Of a DNA stretch of 43,917 nucleotides, positions 23,908 through 32,535 are shown piece after piece. The notes below the pieces were generated by a model. It had not been told where the DNA came from and ran no database searches. It saw nothing but the letters and a program-made list of their open reading frames with translations. The DNA comes from JBCBXA01 sp039816825 (lineage in GTDB: Bacteria > Pseudomonadota > Alphaproteobacteria > Rhizobiales > Rhizobiaceae), in contig JBCBXA010000018.1 in NCBI GenBank assembly GCA_039816825.1, positions 1 through 43,917 on the forward strand, given 5' to 3'. The translations under genes and the position numbers were made by a program. Position 1 is the stretch's first letter; every line of letters begins with the position of its first letter.

Positions 23908-24822
23908 TCACCGTGAAAGGTTTGAAACTGTCTGCGTGGCTTTGATCCACCAGTCGGGCATTTGGCCTTGAATGAAGTCCGAAGCCTTATCGGCTGCATC
24001 CTGATCGGCATACAGTCCAAAACAGGTCGCGCCGGACCCTGACATGCGGGCCAGGCGACAGCCTTGTGTTTGACCAAGCATGTTGATCACATCTGTGATC
24101 ACCGGAGCTGTCTTTTCAGCCGGCGGCTGAAGATCGTTGCGCGTTGAAGACGCCAACCAGCTCAGCTTCTCATCCACACCGGCATCGACCGCCGGCAGCC
24201 CTTCAATCGCTGGCTGGTGCTTGTCCGTCAGCGTTCGAAAAATCTCTGGTGTCGAAACGGGGAGTCCGGGGTTCACCAGCACAACGGGAATAGCCTCCCA
24301 GCCCGGCGCATCTGTCAGGTCTTCGCCGATCCCTCGCATCCGGGATGCGCCATTGAGCAGAAACAGCGGACAGTCTGCACCCAGCGACAGTGCGATTTCA
24401 GTGGCCCGTTCGGGGTTGATGCTGTGCTCCATTTTAGCCGCCCAGCGATTGAGAAGCTTGATCGCGGCCACAGCGTCACTCGACCCTCCGCCCAGCCCGG
24501 AGGCCACGGGAAGCGTCTTTTCAAGGTGCGCCATAACCGGCGGGACGGACAGGCCATCCTCGGCCAGGCACGCCCGACAGGCAGCGATGGCCCGCAGCAC
24601 CAGATTGTCTTGCGGGGCCCCGTCGATGCTTGCCCCTTCAATGCGGATGCCATCTGCTGTCAAACTGGGGTCGAGCACCAGTTCAAGCCCATCGCCGATG
24701 CCGACCGGCGTCACCAGACTGTCCAGCAAATGGTAGCCGTCTTCCCGCTGCCCTGTGATGTGCAGGCAAAGGTTGATCTTTGCCGGCGCCGTGATGCGCC
24801 CGATGCTCTGCCGATCGTTCAT
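23908..24822 (-). CDS. ispE: 4-diphosphocytidyl-2-C-methyl-D-erythritol kinase
   Basis: IspE phosphorylates CDP-methylerythritol in the MEP pathway of isoprenoid precursor synthesis. The 304-residue protein is a GHMP kinase: PAKINLCLHI at the N-terminus with the catalytic lysine, the phosphate-binding PVASGLGGGSSDAVA near residue 105, and RMSGSGATCFGLY near the C-terminus. It starts 19 bases after the TPR gene stops and is followed by moaB, all on the minus strand. Its position near the polyprenyl synthase gene links it to quinone side-chain production. Confidence 0.96.
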   Translation of the reverse strand: MNDRQSIGRITAPAKINLCLHITGQREDGYHLLDSLVTPVGIGDGLELVLDPSLTADGIRIEGASIDGAPQDNLVLRAIAACRACLAEDGLSVPPVMAHLEKTLPVASGLGGGSSDAVAAIKLLNRWAAKMEHSINPERATEIALSLGADCPLFLLNGASRMRGIGEDLTDAPGWEAIPVVLVNPGLPVSTPEIFRTLTDKHQPAIEGLPAVDAGVDEKLSWLASSTRNDLQPPAEKTAPVITDVINMLGQTQGCRLARMSGSGATCFGLYADQDAADKASDFIQGQMPDWWIKATQTVSNLSR

Positions 24823-24841
24823 CGCCGCCAGCTTCGTCGCT

Positions 24842-26656
24842 TTACTGCGGCGTGGTCTCGGTCTCGGCCTTGCGCATGAAATTCACTTTCAGGCCATCGG
24901 CGAGCTTCTCTTCAATGATGGCACGGGCCTCTTCTTCAGGGTCCTGCTCCAGTGCCTGCGCCCATTTGTATCGTGCTTCAAGGCTGCGACCGACCTGCCA
25001 ATAAGCGTCACCGAGATGATCGATGATGGTCGGGTCGGTTGGAACAAGAAGAACGGCTTCTTCCAGATAGCGCACCGCTTCATCGAAATTCTCGAGCCGG
25101 TAGTGAGCCCAGCCAAGGCTGTCGATGATGTAGCCTGTGTTCGGGCGCATCTCGACGGCCCGTTCCAACATTTCCAACCCACGATCGAGATTGATGCCCA
25201 TGTCGATCCAAGTGTACCCGAGATAGTTCAGAACCTGGGGCTGATCGGGAAACAGCTCGAGCGCCTGAAGGAAATCCGCCTCAGCTTCCGACCACGCATC
25301 GATCTGATCATTGGCCTGGCCGCGCCTGTAGAGCAGCAGCCAGTCATTGCGGTCCAGACCATCGGTCGCGCTTTCCTGCGTGATGGATTGGGTCAGCACC
25401 CCAACGGCGTCTTCATTGCGGTCTGCGCCCATCAATATGCCTGCCAGCGCCAGAGCTGCCACTTGATTGTCCGGCTCTGCATCGACGGCCTGCTGCATCG
25501 CTTCGATGGCAGCGTCGGTCTGCTCCATGGCGTTGAAGTTCAGAGCTGTCTGGATGCGCGCCAGATTGGCGTAGACGGAGGTCTCAACCAGCTGCTCATA
25601 CAGCTCGTTGGCTTCTTCAAAGCGTTCGACGCTTTCCAGCAAGCCGCCTATGGCGAGACGCAGCGGGTCATGCTCCGGAGCCATCGCAATACCAAGCTGA
25701 TAGAGCTGGTTCACAAATATCTCAGAGCCGTCGCGCTCCAGCGCCTTTCCCAAAGCAAATAATGCGTCCGCCGCTCCTTCCTGAACTGAACCGACCAGTG
25801 GTTTGATCTCGGTCGGCCCATCAGCATTGTCGAGTACCTCCTGCAGGTAGACGAAGGGGGGATGGTTCGAGACCAGTCTGCGGCCCTCGTTCAACACGGT
25901 TCTGGCGTCTTCCAGTTCACCAGCGGCGGTCTGCACGCGGATGAGCGCTTCCATGGCCCGGAAAACGGTCCCTGCTGCTGTGGCCGTCGCGCGGGGGAAC
26001 TCAATGGTCGCCGCATAGCGAGATTTGGCTTCGTCCGCCCGGTCGACCAGCTCGAGCATCAGGCCTGCATGGTAGTGGGTGAAGATCGGATACCATGCAA
26101 ATTCCGGGGGAAGATCCATCAGTTCGATGGCCTCATCCACCTTGTCCTGGCCCACCAAGGCCCAGGCCGTGAGCAACCGATCCATCAGAATTTCCACCGC
26201 CATGTTGGGCGTTGGTTTCTCAATGTTGAGCGTTCCAATGGCAGCCGTATACCGCCGCGCATTCATATCCTCGACGAACACGATCTGTCGCGCGATCCGC
26301 CCATAGTCGGGGTCACGTAAAAAGTTTCCTGCGATCTCGGTTGCGCGTTTAATCTCACCGGCTTGCAAAAGAACCGTCATCAGCGCTTGCTGCAGTGGCT
26401 CTTCGTCCGGCTCAAACTCCAGAGCATCTTCCAACAGGCGCGACGCCAGCTCGTAGTCGTGCTCGGCATTGGCAAACTGGGCTGCCAAAAAACTGCCGGA
26501 TGCCGTTGTGCCGGAAATCTCTTCGAGAATGGCGTCCGTGCCATCAGACAGCTCGTTCGCTGCCAGGCTCATGGTCGGAGCAAGGCTCAAGCCTGTTGCG
26601 AGCAGAAGGCCAGCCAACCAGTGTTTCGACTGCAAGACTGCCATTGGAAGGGCCAT
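24842..26656 (-). CDS. Exported tetratricopeptide-repeat protein
   Basis: A 604-residue protein with a cleavable-type signal peptide (hydrophobic segment at about residues 13-32 ending in SLAANE) and many TPR-like repeats, the clearest being those near the C-terminus (VLNYLGYTWIDMG, YIIDSLGWAHYRLENFDEAV, TIIDHLGDAYWQVGRSLEA). TPRs build protein-binding scaffolds, so it likely acts in the periplasm or cell envelope. Similar TPR genes next to ispE and the polyprenyl synthase are common in alphaproteobacteria; the precise function is unknown. It lies 135 bases downstream of the polyprenyl synthase on the same strand. Confidence 0.85.
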   Translation of the reverse strand: MALPMAVLQSKHWLAGLLLATGLSLAPTMSLAANELSDGTDAILEEISGTTASGSFLAAQFANAEHDYELASRLLEDALEFEPDEEPLQQALMTVLLQAGEIKRATEIAGNFLRDPDYGRIARQIVFVEDMNARRYTAAIGTLNIEKPTPNMAVEILMDRLLTAWALVGQDKVDEAIELMDLPPEFAWYPIFTHYHAGLMLELVDRADEAKSRYAATIEFPRATATAAGTVFRAMEALIRVQTAAGELEDARTVLNEGRRLVSNHPPFVYLQEVLDNADGPTEIKPLVGSVQEGAADALFALGKALERDGSEIFVNQLYQLGIAMAPEHDPLRLAIGGLLESVERFEEANELYEQLVETSVYANLARIQTALNFNAMEQTDAAIEAMQQAVDAEPDNQVAALALAGILMGADRNEDAVGVLTQSITQESATDGLDRNDWLLLYRRGQANDQIDAWSEAEADFLQALELFPDQPQVLNYLGYTWIDMGINLDRGLEMLERAVEMRPNTGYIIDSLGWAHYRLENFDEAVRYLEEAVLLVPTDPTIIDHLGDAYWQVGRSLEARYKWAQALEQDPEEEARAIIEEKLADGLKVNFMRKAETETTPQ

Positions 26657-26791
26657 GATATAAGTCCTTGATGGTGTTGAGCGCGCGTCTCTTCAGCGAC
26701 GAGTGTGGCACATTTAAGTGTCAGGGCAACTGTGGGCGAGAGCCGCAATCTTCACGAACGCGCCAGCGCATCCATGGCGTCTGAAGGACTG

Positions 26792-27811
26792 TCAAACAGC
26801 CCGCGAGATGCAGAAATCCACAACGTCAAGCAGCGCCGACTTGTGCTCTGACGCCGGGAAGGGCGCCAGGGCATCGCGGGCAATCGAGCCATAATGCTCT
26901 GCCCGCGCCACTGTGTCGGCCAGGGCACCGGTTTTCTTGAGCAGCTCCATGGCGTGATCGAGCGCTTCGTCGGTTCCGTTGCCTTCGCGCATCTGTTTGC
27001 GCCAGAACGCCCGATCCTCGTCAGTACCGCGTCGGGTGGCGAGGAGGACTGGCAGGGTGATCTTGCCTTCTCGGAAGTCGTCACCTGTATTCTTGCCGAG
27101 ACTTGCCGATGAGCCACCATAGTCCAAGGCGTCGTCGATCAGTTGGAAGGCATAGCCGAGATTGATGCCGTAAGAACGGAAGGCGGCCCGCCGTGCCGCA
27201 TCATTGCCGGCGATAATGGGGCCCACCTCGCAAGCTGCCGAGAACAGCGCCGCCGTCTTGGCTCGGATGACGGCGAGATACTCATCTTCCGTGGTTTCGA
27301 TATTGTGGGCTGCAGCGAGCTGCATCACCTCGCCTTCAGCGATGATGGACGCGGCTGTCGACAGCACGTCGAGTGCGTCCATCGAACCGACATCCACCAT
27401 CATGCGGAAGGCCTGGCCGAGCAGGAAGTCGCCCACCAGCACGCTGGCCTGATTGCCCCAGACCATGCGCGCCGTGCTCTTGCCGCGGCGCAGTTCGCTT
27501 TCATCCACAACATCGTCATGCAGCAGGGTGGCCGTGTGCATGAACTCGACGGAAGCCGCGAGCTTCACATGGCCTGCCCCGGTTTCATATCCGCACATGC
27601 GGGCAGCGGAGAGAGTGAGCATCGGACGCAGGCGCTTGCCACCGCTGTCGATGAGGTGTCGAGCTACTTCCGGTATCATCTGAACGTCGGATCCGCACTT
27701 GCTGAGGATCAGTTCATTGACGGACTTCATGTCCGCCCTGGTGAGATCCAACAGCGCCTGAATACCGGCATTGGGTGCAGGTTTTTCCGTCAGCGGTACG
27801 ACAACGCCCAT
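26792..27811 (-). CDS. Polyprenyl diphosphate synthase
   Basis: A trans-prenyltransferase that elongates farnesyl diphosphate with isopentenyl units to make the ubiquinone side chain (octaprenyl or decaprenyl; IspB/DdsA type). Both aspartate-rich motifs are present: LLHDDVVDESELRRG (first DDxxD) and FQLIDDALDYGG (second), with GGKRLRPML and GKITLPVLL. The 339-residue length is normal. Two adjacent ATGs follow AGAGGA; the second, at seven bases, has the better spacing. Chain length cannot be read reliably from sequence. It is divergent from the DUF2007 gene. Confidence 0.93.
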   Translation of the reverse strand: MGVVVPLTEKPAPNAGIQALLDLTRADMKSVNELILSKCGSDVQMIPEVARHLIDSGGKRLRPMLTLSAARMCGYETGAGHVKLAASVEFMHTATLLHDDVVDESELRRGKSTARMVWGNQASVLVGDFLLGQAFRMMVDVGSMDALDVLSTAASIIAEGEVMQLAAAHNIETTEDEYLAVIRAKTAALFSAACEVGPIIAGNDAARRAAFRSYGINLGYAFQLIDDALDYGGSSASLGKNTGDDFREGKITLPVLLATRRGTDEDRAFWRKQMREGNGTDEALDHAMELLKKTGALADTVARAEHYGSIARDALAPFPASEHKSALLDVVDFCISRAV

Positions 27812-27998
27812 CATGATATCCTCTTTCAACCGCACGGATAATAGGCCCGCTGAATGCAGGAGCAATACGGGGTGCGGCAACAGGGCCCGAAAGCTGCAAA
27901 AAATGTCCAGAGACTTTGGTCTCAAGGGCTTGGCCCAGTCGCATAGGCTTACTGAACCGGGCGATGACAGGTCTGCGCGGCTGTGGCAGATACTTCTC

Positions 27999-28229
27999 AT
28001 GGAAGAGTTGGTTCGCACGAATGACATGGTGATGATCTCTGTGATCGAGAGCCTCTTCAAGGAGGCGGAGATCATCTACATGGTGGCCGACCAGAATATG
28101 AGCGTTCTGGAAGGTTCTATCGGCCTTCTGCCGCGCCGCATCATGGTTGTCGACAGCGACAAGAATCGCGCCATTGCTCTGCTGCGCAACGCCGGTCTCG
28201 GCGAAGAGCTGCGCATGGACGTGCGCTGA
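27999..28229 (+). CDS. DUF2007 domain-containing small protein
   Basis: A 76-residue protein of the DUF2007 type, a small domain resembling PII-like signalling proteins. It has the typical MEELVRTNDMVMISVIESLFKE start and a VLEGSIGLLPRRIMV segment around a beta-alpha fold. No ligand is known. The gene ends one base before the methyltransferase start, and this DUF2007-methyltransferase-peptidase order next to a polyprenyl synthase is common in alphaproteobacteria. Starting at this ATG avoids a spurious extension of about 75 residues into the divergent gene's start. Confidence 0.85.
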   Translation: MEELVRTNDMVMISVIESLFKEAEIIYMVADQNMSVLEGSIGLLPRRIMVVDSDKNRAIALLRNAGLGEELRMDVR

Positions 28230-28230
28230 T

Positions 28231-28995
28231 ATGGAGCAGACCGGCTCCGACCCTGCTGCAAACAATCCGCCATCCATCGATGCTTTCCTGAACGACCGGT
28301 TTCGCGTTTTTCAGCCCACAGATGGTGGGCATCGTGCCGGGCTCGACGCATTGCTTCTGGCCGCATCTGTTCCGCTGGATGCTCAAGGGTCGTGCGCCGA
28401 CTTTGGTTCTGGTTCAGGGGTGGCCGGTCTCGCTGCCCTGACAGGCGTGCCGGGTCTGACCAGACTTGATTTGATCGAACGTCAGCCAAACGCTGCGGCG
28501 TTGGCCCGCCAAACCAGGGCACAACTCCTTGACCCTTCCATCGCTGCGCGCGTGAAGGTGGTTGAAGGCGATGTACGCGATCATGAAGGTGACTATCATC
28601 ACATCATCTGCAACCCGCCCTACAATGATGCCGGGTTCAGGCCTTCGCCCAACGCGAACCGTGCGACCGCGCATGCGATGGATGAGCTTCAGTTGAAGGA
28701 CTGGGTGGATGCTGCGCGCCGCTGCCTTATAGCCAACGGACGGTTTGCGATTATCTGCCGTCCATCGGGGTTGGGTGACATGCTCGATGCACTTGGACGG
28801 GGATTTGGCGCTGTGCGTGTCCTGCCGATCCATTCAAAGCCTGGTTTGGACGCAAATCGCATCATTCTGACCGCAATCAAAGGCCGCAAAACACCCGTCG
28901 CCATACTCCCGGGCTTCATCGTCCATCACGAGGATGGACGTTTCACCGAGGTAGCCGAAGCCATCTTTGCGGGTGAAGCGCGCCTTTCAGTCTGA
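28231..28995 (+). CDS. tRNA1(Val) (adenine(37)-N6)-methyltransferase-like protein
   Basis: An N6-adenine-type methyltransferase of 254 residues related to TrmN6 (YfiC), which modifies A37 of tRNA-Val. The sequence has a SAM-binding ADFGSGSGVAGLAAL loop, an acidic DLIERQ strand and the N6-methylase motif IV NPPY in HHIICNPPYNDAG. The N-terminal FRVFQPTDGGHRAGLDALLL block is typical of the group. It starts one base after the DUF2007 gene. The tRNA substrate is inferred from homology. Confidence 0.88.
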   Translation: MEQTGSDPAANNPPSIDAFLNDRFRVFQPTDGGHRAGLDALLLAASVPLDAQGSCADFGSGSGVAGLAALTGVPGLTRLDLIERQPNAAALARQTRAQLLDPSIAARVKVVEGDVRDHEGDYHHIICNPPYNDAGFRPSPNANRATAHAMDELQLKDWVDAARRCLIANGRFAIICRPSGLGDMLDALGRGFGAVRVLPIHSKPGLDANRIILTAIKGRKTPVAILPGFIVHHEDGRFTEVAEAIFAGEARLSV

Positions 28996-29076
28996 TGCAG
29001 ATCTGCAAGCCGTCGCTTGGCGCAGAGGGATTCACTCCCTAGATGCAGAGTCCTGCCAAGCTCAATAGAAGACCCC

Positions 29077-29943
29077 ATGTCCGACAAGCCCTCATCCTCT
29101 TTCCGCCGATATCTTCCTGCTCGTTATCGAGAGAAGAAACCCTTCGTGCCGGTTGTTCGCCTTGAAGGGCAGATCGCAGCCGGGCGCGCCTCTGCTCTGG
29201 GCGCCAAGCCCCTAAACCTTCTTTCGGTCGCCGGGCCACTGAAGAAGGCCTTTGAGATGAAGGGCACTGATACGGTGGCTCTCTGCGTGAACTCGCCGGG
29301 TGGTTCGCCGGTTCAGTCGCGCTTTATCCATGACCGCATTCGCCAGCTGGCCGAAGAGAACGAAAAGACGGTTCTGGTCTTCACTGAGGACGTCGCCGCA
29401 TCGGGTGGCTATTGGATCGCCTGCGCTGGTGATGAAATCATCGCTGACCCGGCCTCGATCGTGGGCTCCATCGGCGTGATAGCTGCCGGCTTCGGCTTCA
29501 CCGGCCTGATCGAAAAGCTGGGTGTGGAGCGCCGCGTCTACACGGCGGGTCAGAACAAATCGACCCTCGACCCCTTCAAGCCCGAGCGTGAAGAGGATGT
29601 CGAATATCTCAAGAGCCTGCAACTCGACATTCACGAGCAATTCATCGCCCATGTTCGCGAGCGCCGTGGCGATGCCTTGAAGGAAGACGACAACATGTTC
29701 ACCGGTCGCTTCTGGGTCGGCAGCCGGGCACTGGAGCTTGGCCTGGTTGACGGCCTGGGCTCTCTGCGCGGTACGCTGATCGAGCGCTATGGCAAGGATG
29801 TTCAGCTAAAACTCATCGGCGGCGCATCGGTGCCGATCTGGAGACGGCTTTTCCGAAGCGGCGGCGACCCGCTTGGAGACGGATTGAAAGGCGCCATGGC
29901 CGCTGTAGAGGAGCGCGCCCTGTGGTCGCGCTATGGGCTCTAG
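29077..29943 (+). CDS. S49 family peptidase (SppA/SohB-like)
   Basis: A serine protease with a Ser-Lys dyad of the signal-peptide-peptidase A type. The 288-residue product has the CVNSPGGSP loop, the nucleophile Ser109 in DVAASGGYWIACAGDEI, and the general base Lys161 in AGQNKSTLDPF. There is no clear signal peptide or membrane anchor in its N-terminus (SFRRYLPARYREKKP), unlike classical SppA. The chosen ATG has AGAAGA upstream; an earlier in-frame start at 29017 is less likely. It is single-domain and half the size of E. coli SppA. Confidence 0.9.
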   Translation: MSDKPSSSFRRYLPARYREKKPFVPVVRLEGQIAAGRASALGAKPLNLLSVAGPLKKAFEMKGTDTVALCVNSPGGSPVQSRFIHDRIRQLAEENEKTVLVFTEDVAASGGYWIACAGDEIIADPASIVGSIGVIAAGFGFTGLIEKLGVERRVYTAGQNKSTLDPFKPEREEDVEYLKSLQLDIHEQFIAHVRERRGDALKEDDNMFTGRFWVGSRALELGLVDGLGSLRGTLIERYGKDVQLKLIGGASVPIWRRLFRSGGDPLGDGLKGAMAAVEERALWSRYGL

Positions 29944-30013
29944 GGTCGGGATCAGCCCGACTTCGTGTTAGGCTGTGCCGTAGAAGAAATGGGGAGGAGA
30001 TCGTGAGGAGATT

Positions 30014-30226
30014 GTGTTGCCGCACCTGATTGTTCTTGGACTTGTGGGGGCTGCCGCCTGGTTCGGTTACCGCGCTTTCATCCGAGAGGCGGAGCGCGTG
30101 ACTCTGGCCACCCGGCGCGCGGAGGCCAAACGCCGGGCCAAGGAGATGGGCAAGCCCACCGAGACGCTGGTCTACGACCCCGAAAGCGGCAAATATCGCC
30201 CTAAGGATGATTTGCCCCGCCGGTAG
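30014..30226 (+). CDS. Small membrane protein of unknown function
   Basis: A 70-residue protein with one hydrophobic N-terminal segment (HLIVLGLVGAAAWFGYRAF) followed by a basic, Arg/Lys/Glu-rich cytosolic tail ending in YDPESGKYRPKDDLP. It is not a family I can name with confidence. GAGGAG stands upstream; the GTG start is three bases from it and the next codon, TTG, is at the more usual spacing, so either could be used. It lies between the S49 peptidase and the MFS gene on the same strand. Confidence 0.7.
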   Translation: MLPHLIVLGLVGAAAWFGYRAFIREAERVTLATRRAEAKRRAKEMGKPTETLVYDPESGKYRPKDDLPRR

Positions 30227-30274
30227 GTCATTTCTCGGTTGGCATTGAAGCGCTGGCCGTGCGAGGCCTAGCGC

Positions 30275-31516
30275 ATGCAAAATGCCGCTCCACAGCCTCG
30301 TTTCCTCTACTGGGAGTTTATCGTTCTGAACGGACTTTTGTTCGCCCAGAACGCCATGGCGCTCGACGTTTTCCTGCCCGTCCTGCCGCTTATGGAACTG
30401 GAATATGGCCTGGCGCCGGAGCAGGCTGCCGTGCAGCAGGTCTTCACCATCTGCTTTTACGGCTTTGCCCTCAGCCAATTGGTCTTCGCCCCGCTTTCCG
30501 ACTGTTTCGGGCGCAAGCCACTGCTTTTGTTCGGCTGTGCCGTCATGGCCGTTGGTGGAATCGGCGTGCTGCTGGCCGGCAGCTTTGCTTCGATCCTCGT
30601 CTGGCGCTTCGTACAAGGTGCGGGTATGGGGGCGGGACGAACCGTCAATCTGTCGGCCCTGAGAGACCTTTATACCGGTCGGGAGCTCGGGCGATCGGTG
30701 GCCGACATGTACATGATCTTCTCCATTGTTCCCGTGGTCGCGCCGCTTCTAGGGGTGGCTCTCGGAATCTGGGGTTGGCGCGCCGCTGCCGCCGTTCCGG
30801 TCGTGCTTTCCATTCTTCTCGGTTTGTGGCTGTGGAAGCGCTACCCTGAGACCTTGCCACAAGATCGGCGCCAGCCGTTTCGTCCGGGCACAGTGCTGCG
30901 CAATTTTGGAACAGTCCTCAGCACAAGAATCACGGTGCTCTACGCTATTGCGGCCGGATGCACGTTTTCAGCAATTTTGCAGTTGCTGCTTGCCGCTACC
31001 CCGATGGGCATCAAGCTTTACGACGCGCCACTGTTTGGCCCTGTGGTGCTCGCGACCATTGCGGCGCTTATGGCCGTTGTGTCCCGCATCAGCGCCGTGT
31101 TGGTTCTGCAGACTGGTATGCGCGTGGTAGGGCACGGCGCGCTCCTCATTATGACCGGCGGATCGATGGCGCTGTGGGGGTTCGGGCTGGTGACTGACGT
31201 GCCAAGCATGTGGGCGTTGGCAAGTTTAATACTTGTGGTGGGTGCGGTGCTGGGGGCCGTTCTGGCCAATTTTCAGGCGATTGCTCTGGGTCCCCATGAA
31301 GCCATGGCAGGCACGGCTGCTGCGGTGGCCGGCGCGACCATGACTTTCATCGGCACAACCTTGCAGATGGTGTTCGCCCGCAGCGCAGCGTCTGGCGTTT
31401 CTGGTCTTGGTTTTGCGCTGACGATCTGTCTGGTGGCATCGCTTGCTTTCGTTCTGGCAGCGGAGCGAGGAAGGCTTTTGCGCCCTGAACCGGCAGAGGC
31501 GGCCACCGACGGTTGA
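30275..31516 (+). CDS. Bcr/CflA-like MFS efflux transporter
   Basis: A 413-residue major facilitator with about twelve hydrophobic segments. The signatures are ALDVFLPVLPLME in helix 1, the loop-2 motif PLSDCFGRKPLLL, and RFVQGAGMGAGRT in helix 4, typical of Bcr/CflA drug:proton antiporters such as the bicyclomycin exporter. Substrate is unknown. It starts about 48 bases after the small membrane protein gene and precedes glyQ by about 50 bases on the same strand. Confidence 0.88.
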   Translation: MQNAAPQPRFLYWEFIVLNGLLFAQNAMALDVFLPVLPLMELEYGLAPEQAAVQQVFTICFYGFALSQLVFAPLSDCFGRKPLLLFGCAVMAVGGIGVLLAGSFASILVWRFVQGAGMGAGRTVNLSALRDLYTGRELGRSVADMYMIFSIVPVVAPLLGVALGIWGWRAAAAVPVVLSILLGLWLWKRYPETLPQDRRQPFRPGTVLRNFGTVLSTRITVLYAIAAGCTFSAILQLLLAATPMGIKLYDAPLFGPVVLATIAALMAVVSRISAVLVLQTGMRVVGHGALLIMTGGSMALWGFGLVTDVPSMWALASLILVVGAVLGAVLANFQAIALGPHEAMAGTAAAVAGATMTFIGTTLQMVFARSAASGVSGLGFALTICLVASLAFVLAAERGRLLRPEPAEAATDG

Positions 31517-31566
31517 ACATGATGGCCCGCTGGCCTAACGCTCGCGCCAGCAATGGAAACACCGAT

Positions 31567-32535
31567 ATGACCGATCTATCTTCCGCCACCCCTTCTCATC
31601 TTGACCCGACACGATCTTTCCAAGGCCTGATCCTCACGCTTCACGATTTCTGGGCCAAGCATGGCTGCGTGGTGCTGCAGCCTTACGATATGGAAGTGGG
31701 TGCCGGCACCTTTCACCCGGCCACCACCCTGCGCAGCCTTGGGCCCAAGCCCTGGAAGGCCGCCTATGTGCAGCCGTCCCGCCGGCCCACCGATGGTCGC
31801 TATGGCGAGAACCCCATGCGCCTGCAGCACTATTATCAATATCAGGTGCTGCTGAAACCTTCGCCGCCGGATCTGCAGGAGCTTTACCTGCAATCGCTCT
31901 ACGCCATCGGCATCGACCCGATGATGCACGATATCCGTTTTGTCGAGGATGATTGGGAGAGCCCGACGCTGGGAGCCTGGGGCCTTGGCTGGGAAGTCTG
32001 GTGTGACGGCATGGAAGTCAGCCAGTTCACCTATTTCCAGCAGGTCTGCGGCCAGGAATGCAAGCCCGTTTCCGGCGAGTTGACCTACGGTCTCGAGCGC
32101 CTGGCCATGTATGTGCAGGGCGTTGACAATGTCTACGACCTCAATTTCAACGGTCGAGACGGCGACGAGCGCATCTCCTATGGCGACGTGTTCCTGCAGG
32201 CCGAACAGGAGTTCAGCCGGTTTGATCTGGAGTTTGCCGACACGGAAATCCTGTTCCGGCACTTCGAAGATCATGAGAAGGAAGCGCGGGCCTTGCTCGA
32301 AAAGGGCGCTGAGGCGATGGACCAAAGCCGCTCCGACGCGGACCCGAAAGGCCTGCACAAATGCGCCATGCCCGCCTATGACCAGACCATCAAGGCGAGC
32401 CATGTGTTCAACCTGCTCGACGCGCGCGGCGTGATCTCGGTCACCGAACGCCAAAGCTACATCCTCCGCGTCCGCGACTTGGCCAAGGCGTGCGGTGAGG
32501 CCTACGTGCAGACGCGCGATGGGGGAGCCGCCTGA
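31567..32535 (+). CDS. glyQ: Glycyl-tRNA synthetase alpha subunit
   Basis: The alpha subunit of the bacterial-type heterotetrameric glycyl-tRNA synthetase, carrying the class II catalytic core. The 322-residue protein has the conserved LTLHDFWAKHGCVVLQPYDMEVGAGTFHP start, in which QPYDMEVGAG is diagnostic, plus QPSRRPTDGRYGENPMRLQHYYQYQV and LTYGLERLAMYVQ. The ATG is supported by GGAAA upstream; 18 more in-frame residues are possible but not conserved. Its stop overlaps the glyS start by one base (TGATG), giving coupled synthesis of both subunits. Confidence 0.97.
   Translation: MTDLSSATPSHLDPTRSFQGLILTLHDFWAKHGCVVLQPYDMEVGAGTFHPATTLRSLGPKPWKAAYVQPSRRPTDGRYGENPMRLQHYYQYQVLLKPSPPDLQELYLQSLYAIGIDPMMHDIRFVEDDWESPTLGAWGLGWEVWCDGMEVSQFTYFQQVCGQECKPVSGELTYGLERLAMYVQGVDNVYDLNFNGRDGDERISYGDVFLQAEQEFSRFDLEFADTEILFRHFEDHEKEARALLEKGAEAMDQSRSDADPKGLHKCAMPAYDQTIKASHVFNLLDARGVISVTERQSYILRVRDLAKACGEAYVQTRDGGAA

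Noticed and set aside
27815..28075. Extended N-terminus for the polyprenyl synthase
   Set aside because: The extension overlaps the DUF2007 start and lacks similarity to the family; two ATGs with AGAGGA at 27811-27814 fit better.
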